Notes: generated from the sequence alone by a model not told the origin. A stretch of 12,182 nt of DNA from an uncultured Porphyromonadaceae bacterium (GCA_947176285.1 CAMWQF010000050.1:1-12182); one strand, 5' to 3'. Shown: positions 1 through 8,381, counted from the first letter of the stretch. Numbers and translations: made by a program.

Positions 1-17
1 GTTTGCTTTGACTTGGC

Positions 18-39
18 GGGGCGCATGCGGAGCATGCTT
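18..39 (-). repeat. Dispersed palindromic repeat, copy 1
   Basis: This is a 22-bp core containing GCATGC-GGA-GCATGC, which can fold into a 6-bp stem with a three-base loop on either strand. The flanks (TTTGACTTGGC on one side, GCTTACGTTG on the other) also match other copies, giving a unit of about 43 bp. Positions 1-40 are identical to 4274-4313. It lies 21 nt past the GH95 stop codon. It could form a hairpin at the mRNA 3' end, but there is no T-tract typical of an intrinsic terminator. Confidence 0.9.
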
Positions 40-60
40 GCTTACGTTGTTTTGATTGGG

Positions 61-2511
61 TCAGTTTGCTCGGGTGATTTTGTAGGAATTGCCCGGAGTT
101 GTGTCAAGGTCGTATTCATAGACTTTGAGGAGGAGAGGATAGGCTTTTGAAGTTTCGGTGCTTACTTCAGCATCTGCCATTTTCACAGGTGAGAGCAGAG
201 GATTTTGAGGTTCACCTTCCGCTACCGTCAGACCTTCACCTTCGAGTGGGACATACGAGCGAAGCCTGAGTTTTCCACCTATATTGGAATGGATATTAGC
301 TTCAGCAAGCTGTCCTTTATCCCAACTCATGTCTACAGTATAGTTTCCTCTAGCTTTCAAACCTTTCACCTCGCCTTCACTCCACGTGTCGGGAAGTGCA
401 GGAAGAAGATGGACTGCACCATCATGGCTCTGAAGAAGCATTTCGGCTACTCCGGCTGTAAAACCAAAATTGCCATCGATTTGGAATGGAGGATGAGCAT
501 CGAAAAGATTCGGATAGAGTCTTCCGTCTCCGCCACCGGAATAGTCAATCTGAGCAGACCCCGGAAGCAGAGTCACAAAATTATTTATGATTTTGTCAGC
601 ATGGTTGCCATCCAGCAGACGAGCCCAGAGATTAAGTTTCCAGCCTATACTCCATCCGGTAGCCATGTCACCACGTTGGATAAGTGAATTCTTGGCTCCC
701 ACAAAAGCATTTGGAGTTGAGTTTGGAGTAATCTGGTTGGAAGGATAAAGACCGTATAGATGAGATACGTGTCGATGCTGGTCTTTAGGATCATCTGCAT
801 CCACAGTCCATTCTTGAAGTTGTCCGTAACGACCCACCTTCATCGGTTGAAGTTTAGATATTGCATTCTGGAGTTTTGCCAGATATTGAGCATCTTCACC
901 GAGGATTTCGGCACATTTCAATGTATTGTTGAGAGCATCGAAAGCAATTTGATTGTCCATTGTGCACCCGGCAGTAATCCAACTGCTGCCATATCCATGT
1001 TCAGGAGACATGGAAGGAGTTGTCACAAGATATCCGGTGCGTGGATCTTCCACCATTGCAGACATATAGAAATCAGCAGTGCCTTTTATTACGGGATAAT
1101 ATTTCTTAAGGAATTCCTTATCGCCTGTAAAGAGATAATGATCCCATAGATGAGTAGCGAGCCAAGCGCCTCCGTTGGGCCACATGCCATAACGAGCCTT
1201 ATCTACCGGTCCGCAGACTCTCCATGCATCAGTGTTATGATGTGCCACCCAACCGTCTGCGCCATAGAGAGTCTTTGCCGTTTCGGCTCCGGTATGGCTA
1301 AGGTCTTCAATCAGGTCAAAAAGAGGCTCATGACACTCTGAAAGGTTGGTCACTTCCGCCGGCCAATAATTCATTTCTGCATTGATGTTGATGGTGTATT
1401 TGCTATCCCATGGAGCATAGTTAGATTCATTCCATACTCCCTGAAGATTTGCAGGTTGACCACCTGGTTGTGAAGAGGAAATCAAGAGATATCTGCCATA
1501 TTGAAATAGAAGGGCAAGAAGTGAAGGGTCGTAGTTTTTATTGAAGTCAGCCACTCTCAAATGGGTTTCTTTATCAGAACCGCCGATAGAAGGAAGAGTG
1601 AGCATGACTCTGCCAAACTGTTGCTTATAAGCACCAGTATGAGCAGTCAAGGCAGAAGTAAAATCCTTTTTCATGGCATTTTTGAGAAGATTTGCCACAA
1701 TTTTTTCAGGATTGCCACTTATGTCATTGTAATTGATATAGTTGGTAGCAGAAGCAATATAAAGGGTGATATAGTCTGCGTCCTCTACATTTAGCATACC
1801 TTCCTTAGCAAAGACTTTACCATTGCTTTTGACGCGTATGCCGCATTTTGCTGTGAGACCTGCAGGAATCCCTTCATGCTCACGTCCGGGAACGGTGATG
1901 TCCATTCCCTTACCGTTCATCTTTACTGTGCCACCTTCGGGAGTGTCATATTCAAGTGAGATATTAAGTGCTTTGCTTTTGTCAGCAGTAAGGTTCACCA
2001 CTATCACGCCGTCGGGTAGCGAGGCGATAGTCTCTCTCTTATAGTTTACATCTCCAACTTTGTAGTTTACTTCGGAAACTGATTTGGAAATGTCGAGTTG
2101 TCGGCGGTAATCAGTAGCCTCGACTTCGTGGTTGAAATTGATGTATAGAGAGCCTAGTGTGAGATAGCACATCCCATGGTGGGGAGTCATGTAATATTGA
2201 TCTATCAGTTTTTCAGCCTCTTTTTCCTTACCGTCAAATATGAGTTGGCGTATTTCCTGCAGGTGCTTTATGCCTTCCGGATTATTATTGTTATGAGGAC
2301 TTCCAGCCCAGAAAGTTTCATCGTTGAGTTGGATGCGCTCACGGTTAATGCCACCGAAAATCATGGCGCCCATTCGGGAGTTACCTACAGGTAGGGCTTC
2401 GACCCAGGCTTCCGCAGGCTTTGAATACCATAGGGTAAGATCTTCCGCGGCGTGAGCAGTGACAATACTCACAAAAGCAACAATTGAAAGTATCAGATTT
2501 TTAATTTTCAT
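61..2511 (-). CDS. GH95 glycoside hydrolase, probable alpha-L-galactosidase (or alpha-L-fucosidase)
   Basis: An 816-residue exported enzyme of family GH95 that should remove terminal alpha-L-galactose or alpha-L-fucose with inversion. A type I signal peptide is visible, with likely cleavage after AHA at residues 19-21. By comparison with Bifidobacterium AfcA, the catalytic residues are Asn375 and Asn377 in TININAEMNYWP, Glu504 in SPEHG (acid) and Asp679 in PPFQIDG. The family motif HRHVSHLYGLYP is at 579-590. The residue two before the first catalytic Asn is Thr373, where characterised fucosidases have His. From memory, Thr at this site marks the Bacteroides ovatus GH95 alpha-L-galactosidase acting on corn xylan. 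The length is normal for the family. The gene starts 10 nt after the GH97 stop, so the two are probably co-transcribed and perhaps translationally coupled. The family call is firm; the sugar specificity is inferred. Confidence 0.95.
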   Translation of the reverse strand: MKIKNLILSIVAFVSIVTAHAAEDLTLWYSKPAEAWVEALPVGNSRMGAMIFGGINRERIQLNDETFWAGSPHNNNNPEGIKHLQEIRQLIFDGKEKEAEKLIDQYYMTPHHGMCYLTLGSLYINFNHEVEATDYRRQLDISKSVSEVNYKVGDVNYKRETIASLPDGVIVVNLTADKSKALNISLEYDTPEGGTVKMNGKGMDITVPGREHEGIPAGLTAKCGIRVKSNGKVFAKEGMLNVEDADYITLYIASATNYINYNDISGNPEKIVANLLKNAMKKDFTSALTAHTGAYKQQFGRVMLTLPSIGGSDKETHLRVADFNKNYDPSLLALLFQYGRYLLISSSQPGGQPANLQGVWNESNYAPWDSKYTININAEMNYWPAEVTNLSECHEPLFDLIEDLSHTGAETAKTLYGADGWVAHHNTDAWRVCGPVDKARYGMWPNGGAWLATHLWDHYLFTGDKEFLKKYYPVIKGTADFYMSAMVEDPRTGYLVTTPSMSPEHGYGSSWITAGCTMDNQIAFDALNNTLKCAEILGEDAQYLAKLQNAISKLQPMKVGRYGQLQEWTVDADDPKDQHRHVSHLYGLYPSNQITPNSTPNAFVGAKNSLIQRGDMATGWSIGWKLNLWARLLDGNHADKIINNFVTLLPGSAQIDYSGGGDGRLYPNLFDAHPPFQIDGNFGFTAGVAEMLLQSHDGAVHLLPALPDTWSEGEVKGLKARGNYTVDMSWDKGQLAEANIHSNIGGKLRLRSYVPLEGEGLTVAEGEPQNPLLSPVKMADAEVSTETSKAYPLLLKVYEYDLDTTPGNSYKITRAN

Positions 2512-2521
2512 GATTATTGGG

Positions 2522-4261
2522 TTAAGATTGTTTTATTACCATTACTATGCCGCCGCGAGGTTGGAGGTTGATAGTGGTTGGGAGAGTGTCAGTAGTGGTG
2601 ATTTTCCATTTGGAGGAACTGTCGATAGGGGCATCCTCGAAAAATTGGATGTTTAATTCACCATTATTCAGGGTTAAGCGCGAATAGTCGATATCTGTCA
2701 GATCAACGGGAGCATCGGTGCCGTTGATTGCGGAAATCCACCAACAGTCCCCTTTTCTTCGAGCCATCATTACATATTCACCGGGATAGCCACCGAGCAA
2801 CACTGTCTGATCCCATGCGGTCGGGAGATTTGAAAGATAGTCTTTTACTTCTTGCGGTTGTGCCAAGAAACTTTCAGGGCGATCAGCGAGGTGCTGGATG
2901 CCGGATTCATATAGAGCAGTCAATGCAAGTTCATGGGCATGAGTCGTAATGTGCGGATGTTGAGAGTCTGTGAAAGCACAAGGAGTATAATCCATCGAGC
3001 CTATTACGTTGCGGGTAAAAGGCAAAGTCGCGTTGTGGGCGGCAGCCTTATCGGTAAAAGTTGGGACGTTGTTATACCATTCTGCGCCATACACCGATTC
3101 CGTAGTAATGAAATTGGGATAAGTGCGCTGCCATCCCCTTGGGAGTGGGGAGCCATGGAAATTAACAAGCAAGTGATGACGGGCGCCAGCATCGAGAAGT
3201 TCTTTCATAAACCTCCAATTGCGGTTGGTATCTCCCGAGAAGAAGTCAATCTTCACACCCTTCACACCAATCTCCTCACACCATGCAAATTCTTTCTCAA
3301 GGTCTTCCGGAGTATTTAGTCTATATTTAGGCGTCGGGGCACCATCAACCCAACCTATTGAAGAATTGTACCATATCATCGGCTTTACATCCCTTAATAT
3401 AGCATATTCTACCGCATCCTCTACTGTCTTACCATCTTTCATTCTGTCCCATTCGGCATCTATGAGCACATACGGGAGTTTCAATTCATAGGCAAGGTCA
3501 ATATACTTCTTTATGATGTTAAAGTCGTCAGAGCCATGGTTGTATGCCCAATAAACCCATGAAGCCACACCGGGTTCTATCCATGAAGTATCGTCGAGTT
3601 TGCAAGGCTCAGCAATGTCAGTTACAAGGGTAGACTCTACAACGTCTGAGAGAGTGCCGACTATAAAGGTTTGCCATCCACCGTTTTCAGGTCCATCGGG
3701 TTTCAGTTCGAATCTGTTATTACCTAATGTATACATGCTTACGCCAGCCTCATCCGAAGTAATCCCTGATTCAGTTAAGAGTCCGAAAATGCTATCTTTA
3801 TATTCGATGAGAGCCGGATATCCAATGCGCTTACCCACTTTTTGTTCCTGATCTTTCGGAAAGAATCCCTCATAACAGTCTGTCCAATCCTGAAGCCAAG
3901 TATGCAAGGGGTCAATGAATTCGATCTTGGACACACCTTTCTTTTTCCAAGCTATGCCATCTTTATATGTCCTTACAATTAAAGTGTCATTGTCGGCAAG
4001 GATAAACCAATTCTCATCATAATAATTAAAACACTTACGTTTCTTTCCTGTTATCATCTCGTAGTCAACAGTATTTACCTTTGTATCACCAAAGACTTTT
4101 GTCTCACCACATTGAAGATTTAGGATTTGAATCGGTTTGCTTTTATGATCTTTTAGGATTTGAAATGTCAGACCGTCAGCAGTTGGATACCACTGAATCA
4201 ATGCTTTGGCTGGAAAGAGAGCGAAGAGTGAGATGATGATGGATAAGATGAGTCTTGTCAT
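2522..4261 (-). CDS. GH97 retaining alpha-galactosidase-like enzyme
   Basis: A 579-residue exported enzyme of family GH97, a (beta/alpha)8 barrel between an N-terminal beta-sandwich and a C-terminal domain. The signal peptide ends near AKA at residues 18-20. GH97 contains inverting alpha-glucosidases (SusB type) and retaining enzymes (BtGH97b type). Here Asp339 in GVKIDFF matches the retaining nucleophile, and Glu394 in SVYGAEW lies exactly 55 residues later, the same spacing as D415 and E470 in BtGH97b. This favours alpha-galactosidase activity; beta-L-arabinopyranosidases of the same retaining branch are the main alternative. The nucleophile lies about 75 residues closer to the N-terminus than in BtGH97b, so the N-terminal domain appears trimmed. 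It is located 75 nt behind the GH43-CBM6 gene and 10 nt ahead of GH95. In the locus it would remove galactosyl-type caps from xylan side chains in the periplasm. Confidence 0.94.
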   Translation of the reverse strand: MTRLILSIIISLFALFPAKALIQWYPTADGLTFQILKDHKSKPIQILNLQCGETKVFGDTKVNTVDYEMITGKKRKCFNYYDENWFILADNDTLIVRTYKDGIAWKKKGVSKIEFIDPLHTWLQDWTDCYEGFFPKDQEQKVGKRIGYPALIEYKDSIFGLLTESGITSDEAGVSMYTLGNNRFELKPDGPENGGWQTFIVGTLSDVVESTLVTDIAEPCKLDDTSWIEPGVASWVYWAYNHGSDDFNIIKKYIDLAYELKLPYVLIDAEWDRMKDGKTVEDAVEYAILRDVKPMIWYNSSIGWVDGAPTPKYRLNTPEDLEKEFAWCEEIGVKGVKIDFFSGDTNRNWRFMKELLDAGARHHLLVNFHGSPLPRGWQRTYPNFITTESVYGAEWYNNVPTFTDKAAAHNATLPFTRNVIGSMDYTPCAFTDSQHPHITTHAHELALTALYESGIQHLADRPESFLAQPQEVKDYLSNLPTAWDQTVLLGGYPGEYVMMARRKGDCWWISAINGTDAPVDLTDIDYSRLTLNNGELNIQFFEDAPIDSSSKWKITTTDTLPTTINLQPRGGIVMVIKQS

Positions 4262-4290
4262 ATTTGTTATTAAGTTTGCTTTGACTTGGC

Positions 4291-4312
4291 GGGGCGCATG
4301 CGGAGCATGCTT
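4291..4312 (-). repeat. Dispersed palindromic repeat, copy 2
   Basis: The 22-bp core is identical to the other six copies, and 40 nt (4274-4313) match positions 1-40 exactly. It fills most of the 75-nt spacer between GH43-CBM6 and GH97 and starts 24 nt past the GH43 stop. A run of ten T (4329-4338) overlaps that stop on the other side and reads as A10 in the transcript, so it is not a terminator tract for this operon. Confidence 0.9.
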
Positions 4313-4336
4313 GATTGCGCTGTTTGACTTTTTTTT

Positions 4337-5707
4337 TTATTTGAATTGCCAGTAGTCAAAATTGAATAGTTCGGGACCTTTGCGACCTTTGAAAACGAAG
4401 TAAAGGTCGTGGACGCCGGGAACCTCAATCTTGGCAGGAGTCTCAATGTAGGCAAAGTTTTCCCAACTTCCGGTACCGGGTACTTTCAGGTCGGCTACTA
4501 ACGGACCATCGATGGAGTCCATATGCACTTCTATATTACCACCTCTCAAACCACTCGCTGCAGAGGCACAGAAAGTTTTAGGACCACCGCTCATGAAGTT
4601 GACGTTAGCAACTTTCAGGTAATCTCCGTTATGGATGTCAGAAACATATACGCCTTCCTTTACATTCTGTCTGGAAGAAAGACCTTCTGACCATGCCATA
4701 GTCTCTGCCTCTACTCTTTGATATGGGTCAAGATAACCTATTGCCGGAGCCCCTTCTTTTGTAGGGAGGATTTCCGGGAAAGTTCCGTCAGCATTGTATT
4801 CAAAAGGTTCTACACAGAAACTTCTTCCAAAACCTCCTCCTCCGGGAAGATTGCCGGTGTGATAGAAGAAATATGATTTACCCTTGTAGTCGATTACTCC
4901 ACTATGGTTGGTGAAAGAGTTTGTTTCATCCTTTTGAGGCATGATCGTTCCCATATATTTCCATGGACCTGTCGGTGAGTCGCTCATTGAGTATGATATG
5001 CGCTCAGGTATTCCTCCAGCGGCATATATCATATAGTATTTCCCATTTCTCTTATAAAACCATGGACCTTCGGTATAAGAACTGCCATACTTTTTCCCCG
5101 GCTCCATAGGCACTTCTTTTCCTTCACCGAAGCCTGCTTCATCAGGCACCAGTTTCTGCACTTCCCCCTCAAAGGAAATCATATCATCGTTTAGTTTCAC
5201 GTAATAGATTGTAGGATTTCCCCAATATAGATATGCCTGACCGTCATCATCAATGAAGCATGTAGGGTCAATGAAGTCCCAGTTTCCATCAGCAAGAGGT
5301 TTGCCAATAGCATCCTTAAAAGGACCTGTCGGGGAATCGCCTACTGCCACACCTATCGCCATAGCGCCGGTAAGATTGGAATGTAGAGGCACGTAGAAAT
5401 AGAATTTTCCATTGCGTTCTACACACTGAGGAGCCCATGCGCGGTCATCCCCCCAAGAAAAGTCCTCGATAGCAAGAGGACTGCCGTGATCGGTCCAGTT
5501 TACCATGTCGTCGGTAGAGTATACTCGCCATTCTTGCATCCAGAAGAAGTCGGCACCTTTTTCGTCATGACCTGTATAGACATATAGACGGTCGCCATGC
5601 ACCATCGGGGCTGGGTCGGTGGTGTAGTTGGTTTGGACGCAGGGATTATCGGCAATGGCTGAAGCCGTTGCCAGTAAGAGAGATGAGGCTAATATTATTT
5701 TTTTCAT
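4337..5707 (-). CDS. GH43 enzyme with C-terminal CBM6, probable arabinoxylan alpha-L-arabinofuranosidase
   Basis: A 456-residue secreted enzyme with a five-bladed propeller of family GH43 (residues about 25-325) and a C-terminal CBM6 xylan-binding domain (about 328-456, beginning RVEAETMAW). The type I signal peptide MKKIILASSLLLATASAIA ends before Asp20. The GH43 triad is visible: Asp31 (base) in TTDPAPMVH, Asp147 (pKa modulator) in FIDPTCF, and Glu213 (acid) in SYTEGPW. The architecture and motifs resemble GH43 subfamily 29 arabinofuranosidases; the subfamily is tentative. I chose the start at 5707 because it gives a clean signal peptide. The frame stays open to an ATG at 5776, but that ATG lies inside a palindromic repeat and the 23 extra residues are basic and low complexity. 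Its expected job is removing arabinose from arabinoxylan in the periplasm or at the surface. Confidence 0.94.
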   Translation of the reverse strand: MKKIILASSLLLATASAIADNPCVQTNYTTDPAPMVHGDRLYVYTGHDEKGADFFWMQEWRVYSTDDMVNWTDHGSPLAIEDFSWGDDRAWAPQCVERNGKFYFYVPLHSNLTGAMAIGVAVGDSPTGPFKDAIGKPLADGNWDFIDPTCFIDDDGQAYLYWGNPTIYYVKLNDDMISFEGEVQKLVPDEAGFGEGKEVPMEPGKKYGSSYTEGPWFYKRNGKYYMIYAAGGIPERISYSMSDSPTGPWKYMGTIMPQKDETNSFTNHSGVIDYKGKSYFFYHTGNLPGGGGFGRSFCVEPFEYNADGTFPEILPTKEGAPAIGYLDPYQRVEAETMAWSEGLSSRQNVKEGVYVSDIHNGDYLKVANVNFMSGGPKTFCASAASGLRGGNIEVHMDSIDGPLVADLKVPGTGSWENFAYIETPAKIEVPGVHDLYFVFKGRKGPELFNFDYWQFK

Positions 5708-5758
5708 ATTTTTCGGGAATTTTGTTTGCTTTGGACTTGATTTAGTTTTTGACTTGGT

Positions 5759-5780
5759 GGGGCGCATGCGGAGCATGCTT
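5759..5780 (-). repeat. Dispersed palindromic repeat, copy 3
   Basis: An exact 22-bp core in the GH31 to GH43-CBM6 spacer, 65 nt from copy 4. Its minus-strand reading begins with an ATG at 5776 and continues as an open frame into the GH43 gene, producing a false N-terminal extension if the longest frame is used. Confidence 0.9.
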
Positions 5781-5790
5781 TCTTACTTTG

Positions 5791-5813
5791 TTTGACTTAG
5801 TTTAAGTATGCTT
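5791..5813 (-). repeat. Decayed remnant of the palindromic repeat
   Basis: Between copies 3 and 4 the sequence TTTGACTTAG is followed shortly by AAGTATGCTT. These match the left flank (TTTGACTTGG) and the right end of the core (GAGCATGCTT) with the central GC-rich part missing. It looks like a degenerated copy, suggesting the array once held three units. Confidence 0.5.
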
Positions 5814-5823
5814 TTGACTTTGT

Positions 5824-5845
5824 GGGGCGCATGCGGAGCATGCTT
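5824..5845 (-). repeat. Dispersed palindromic repeat, copy 4, abutting the GH31 stop
   Basis: An exact 22-bp core only 2 nt past the GH31 stop codon. The usual right flank of the repeat (ATTACGTT) here supplies the last Thr codon and the TAA stop of GH31, so the gene end lies within the extended repeat unit. Confidence 0.9.
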
Positions 5846-5847
5846 TA

Positions 5848-8259
5848 TTACGTTAGTTTGATTTTGGCGGGTTTGTTTTTGTATGTAAACGATTTGGTCT
5901 TGTCACCTTTGCGGAGAGTTATTTTTCTTGATTTAGGGGCTTGGGGATAAGAGCCTTCAGGTGCTGAGATAGTCAGTTCCCCTTTGGCATCATCCCAAGT
6001 CATTTTGATGCGAGTGAACTCACCTTTTTCGAAGTCGTATGTGTCTCCGGCGTCGTCATAAAGAGTAAATTCGGCATTTTTCCCCGGATAGATGTCAATG
6101 TTGATGGGTTGTCCTGCTGAAGCGTCAGCATATTCTACCGGAGCAGTTGTCGGAATAATACTACCTGCTTTGACAAACAGAGGGAGTCGGTCAATTGGAG
6201 CATCGGCTGAAATTGTTTCACCTCCGACAAACCTCTTACCAGTCCAGAAGTCATACCAATCAGCACCTGCAGGGAGATATACAGTTCTCGTATTTGCACC
6301 CGGATCTGTAACGGGACATACCATTATATCGCCAAACATATACTGGTCTTTTATGTCGAATACGTTTCTATCTTTAGGGAAGTCAAAAGCAAGGGGACGC
6401 GCCATGCTGAATCCGCTTCGTGTCTGAGCGTCAGCCATACTGTAGATGTATGGAATCATTGAGTATCTGAGATTGATCATGTTGCGGATCGCATCATAGT
6501 ATGGTGTCCCTTCCTCTCCGAAATTCCAAATCTCACGAGGAGTTTCTGTGCCATGGCTGCGCAGTATTGGAAGGAACGTACCCCATTGGAACATACGCGT
6601 ATAGAATTCTTTATAGCCGTCATCCTTGACTCCATCAGGGAATTCACCTTTCTGAAACCACCTTGGGCTACTCTTGACAAAGAAGCATCCTATATCAGTG
6701 GTCCAATAAGGGCTTCCGGTTGCAAAATAATTGATACTGCCCGGAATTTGTTTTTTGAAGGAATCCCATGAGGCATAAGTGTCGCCATTCCATGAAGCCG
6801 TTGCATATCTCTGCTGGCCGGCGAATGAAGAGCGAGTAAGGTTAACGACGCGTTTTCTGTCGGTCTCAGCCCTCTGATGGTCATATATGCCCTTTGCATG
6901 ATTGAGTGAGTAAAGGCAGGCTCGTTCAGCACCCAAAGCCTCCGACAAGATAGCATCGTTCAGACGCCAGCGACGCTCATGATCGTTCCAGGAATATGGA
7001 ATTCCGTTTTCAGGTTCGGGCAATTGGTTCCAATCGCCGTCAAGGGGTTCGCTGCTGTCACACCACCAACAGTCGAAACCATTTGAGAAGAACTCATCAT
7101 TGGCATACTTCCAATAAAGATCTCGGCCTTCCGGGCTGAATGCATCATACACTGAGTGCTCGAGCATCAAACCTTTGCTTCTGAAATCTTCCTCTTCCGG
7201 ACAATATTGGGGATTTGCCCATATGCTGACCATCAGTTTGCCATTTAGGGCATGCACAGAGTCAGCGAGTGCCTTCGGATCAGGATAGAATTTGCGGTTC
7301 ATCTTCATATAGCCCCAACCCTGTGGCCAATAGTTCCAATCTTGGACTATCACATCGATCGGCACATGGCGACGACGATATTCCTTCAAAGTATTGACTA
7401 TATCTTCTGAAGAAACGTATCTTTCTTTAGATTGCACGTATCCAAACATATAGCGTGGCATCATAGCCACATTCCCGGTGAGATAACGATATCCTTCCAC
7501 CACATCCTCCGGCATTGCACCCTTTATGAAATAATAATCTACGGTGTTCGCAGCCTCCATCTCAAGAGTTGTCTCGAAACCGGAAGAGGTCTCCCCTATC
7601 TTCATTCCCTGTCCTTTATCCTTGCTGTCAAACTTCATGGAGCATCCCGCATCAAACAGAATGCCATACCCTGCAGTAGAGACCATCATAGGAATGAAGA
7701 TTTTCAGATTGTGCTGCGTAAGATAAAGGGTTTTGCCAAGAAGATTGACATAATCCTCCATCTGCTGGCCAAGTCCGTAAAGTGCTTCATTAGCCGACAT
7801 ATCAAAAGTGATGGCGAATCGTTGGCGCATTCCGATAGTGTCACGCCGAAGGATGTCTTTGACAGTCACCTTACCATTAGCCGTCTCTTCCATATGAGCG
7901 GAAGCTTCATCGTAGATGATTTTTTCTTGAGCTACTTTTTCAAATTTACGAGGGACATTCACTGATTCTCTCAAAAGGATTCGCTTAGCAATCGGATCAA
8001 TGAATGTAATACCACCCTTTCCATCTACCGTCACTTCAAGGGAATCGGAACGGTAGATAGTCATTTTTCCAGATTTTGACTCACTCACTTTGACTTCGGT
8101 CTTTGGATATATGCAGACACCGGTGGCATTGTCGGTTACAGTGCCATCGGGAGTCCATCGCACCCTGACTATAGAGGGGGTGACGAAGTCGATAGTCGGA
8201 AGTTGAGGGAAAGCAGAGAGAGCAATAAATGAGAGGATGGTGAAAAGTAGATGTCTCAT
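5848..8259 (-). CDS. GH31 alpha-xylosidase-like enzyme
   Basis: An 803-residue exported enzyme of family GH31, which releases alpha-linked sugars from non-reducing ends with retention. A signal peptide occupies about residues 1-16 (MRHLLFTILSFIALSA). An N-terminal galactose-mutarotase-like beta-sandwich is followed by the barrel (about 260-600) and C-terminal beta domains. The proposed nucleophile is Asp401 in WWCDSSEP, the acid/base is Asp493 in WNGDTYASW, and IVQDWNYW near 306 supplies the -1 subsite Asp. The stretch FGYVQSKERY resembles the Cellvibrio Xyl31A and Bacteroides alpha-xylosidase group rather than maltase-type GH31. In a xylan locus it could remove alpha-xylosyl side units; alpha-glucosidase activity is not excluded. 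The spacers on both sides are full of palindromes, and its last codon and stop fall in the flank of repeat copy 4. Confidence 0.94.
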   Translation of the reverse strand: MRHLLFTILSFIALSAFPQLPTIDFVTPSIVRVRWTPDGTVTDNATGVCIYPKTEVKVSESKSGKMTIYRSDSLEVTVDGKGGITFIDPIAKRILLRESVNVPRKFEKVAQEKIIYDEASAHMEETANGKVTVKDILRRDTIGMRQRFAITFDMSANEALYGLGQQMEDYVNLLGKTLYLTQHNLKIFIPMMVSTAGYGILFDAGCSMKFDSKDKGQGMKIGETSSGFETTLEMEAANTVDYYFIKGAMPEDVVEGYRYLTGNVAMMPRYMFGYVQSKERYVSSEDIVNTLKEYRRRHVPIDVIVQDWNYWPQGWGYMKMNRKFYPDPKALADSVHALNGKLMVSIWANPQYCPEEEDFRSKGLMLEHSVYDAFSPEGRDLYWKYANDEFFSNGFDCWWCDSSEPLDGDWNQLPEPENGIPYSWNDHERRWRLNDAILSEALGAERACLYSLNHAKGIYDHQRAETDRKRVVNLTRSSFAGQQRYATASWNGDTYASWDSFKKQIPGSINYFATGSPYWTTDIGCFFVKSSPRWFQKGEFPDGVKDDGYKEFYTRMFQWGTFLPILRSHGTETPREIWNFGEEGTPYYDAIRNMINLRYSMIPYIYSMADAQTRSGFSMARPLAFDFPKDRNVFDIKDQYMFGDIMVCPVTDPGANTRTVYLPAGADWYDFWTGKRFVGGETISADAPIDRLPLFVKAGSIIPTTAPVEYADASAGQPINIDIYPGKNAEFTLYDDAGDTYDFEKGEFTRIKMTWDDAKGELTISAPEGSYPQAPKSRKITLRKGDKTKSFTYKNKPAKIKLT

Positions 8260-8270
8260 GTGGAAAGTGA

Positions 8271-8285
8271 TACCCCTCCGGGGTA
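8271..8285. repeat. Hairpin TACCCC-TCC-GGGGTA
   Basis: A perfect 6-bp inverted repeat around a TCC loop, 11 nt upstream of the GH31 start codon. It would sit in the 5' leader of GH31 and could affect its translation. It shares its loop with the other mini-hairpins of the window. Confidence 0.75.
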
Positions 8286-8305
8286 ATTTTTTATTGTTTA
8301 GTCCG

Positions 8306-8325
8306 CCCCGAGCTAACGCTCGGGG
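8306..8325. repeat. Hairpin CCCCGAGC-TAAC-GCTCGGGG
   Basis: A perfect 8-bp inverted repeat with a four-base loop in the GH43 to GH31 spacer. It is the strong-stem half of the second composite module at 8306-8353. No T-tract follows on the minus strand, so a classical terminator is unlikely. Confidence 0.8.
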
Positions 8326-8353
8326 TTAACAAAATTATTGCCCTCCGGGCAAT
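8310..8353. repeat. Composite two-hairpin module, copy B
   Basis: This 44-nt unit joins GAGC-loop-GCTC, the linker GGGGTTAACAA, and ATTGCCC-TCC-GGGCAAT (8337-8353, perfect 7-bp stem). It matches 8382-8426 with only a loop change, one linker substitution and a one-base gap. The duplication shows that the pair of hairpins is a unit. Confidence 0.8.
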
Positions 8354-8381
8354 GTCGGGCCTGGCCTAATTTACCAACATT

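Noticed and set aside
61..2511. Reading the locus as a xyloglucan system because of GH95 plus GH31
   Set aside because: No xyloglucanase family is present, whereas two GH10 xylanases and a probable beta-xylosidase are. The GH95 active-site Thr also argues against a standard fucosidase.
4329..4338. Run of ten T as an intrinsic terminator
   Set aside because: It is T-rich only on the plus strand, while all genes are on the minus strand, and it overlaps the GH43 stop codon as A10 in the transcript.
4270..4455. Small minus-strand open frame ending MLRMRPAKSKQT
   Set aside because: It overlaps the 3' end of GH43-CBM6 in another frame, and its C-terminus is a translated palindromic repeat.
5708..5776. 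23-residue N-terminal extension of the GH43-CBM6 gene starting at 5776
   Set aside because: The upstream ATG lies inside repeat copy 3, the added residues are the translation of the repeat, and a standard signal peptide starts at 5707.
7432..7965. 177-codon plus-strand open frame, and other plus-strand frames of 60-160 codons
   Set aside because: They lie opposite well-supported glycoside hydrolase genes and show no family motifs.
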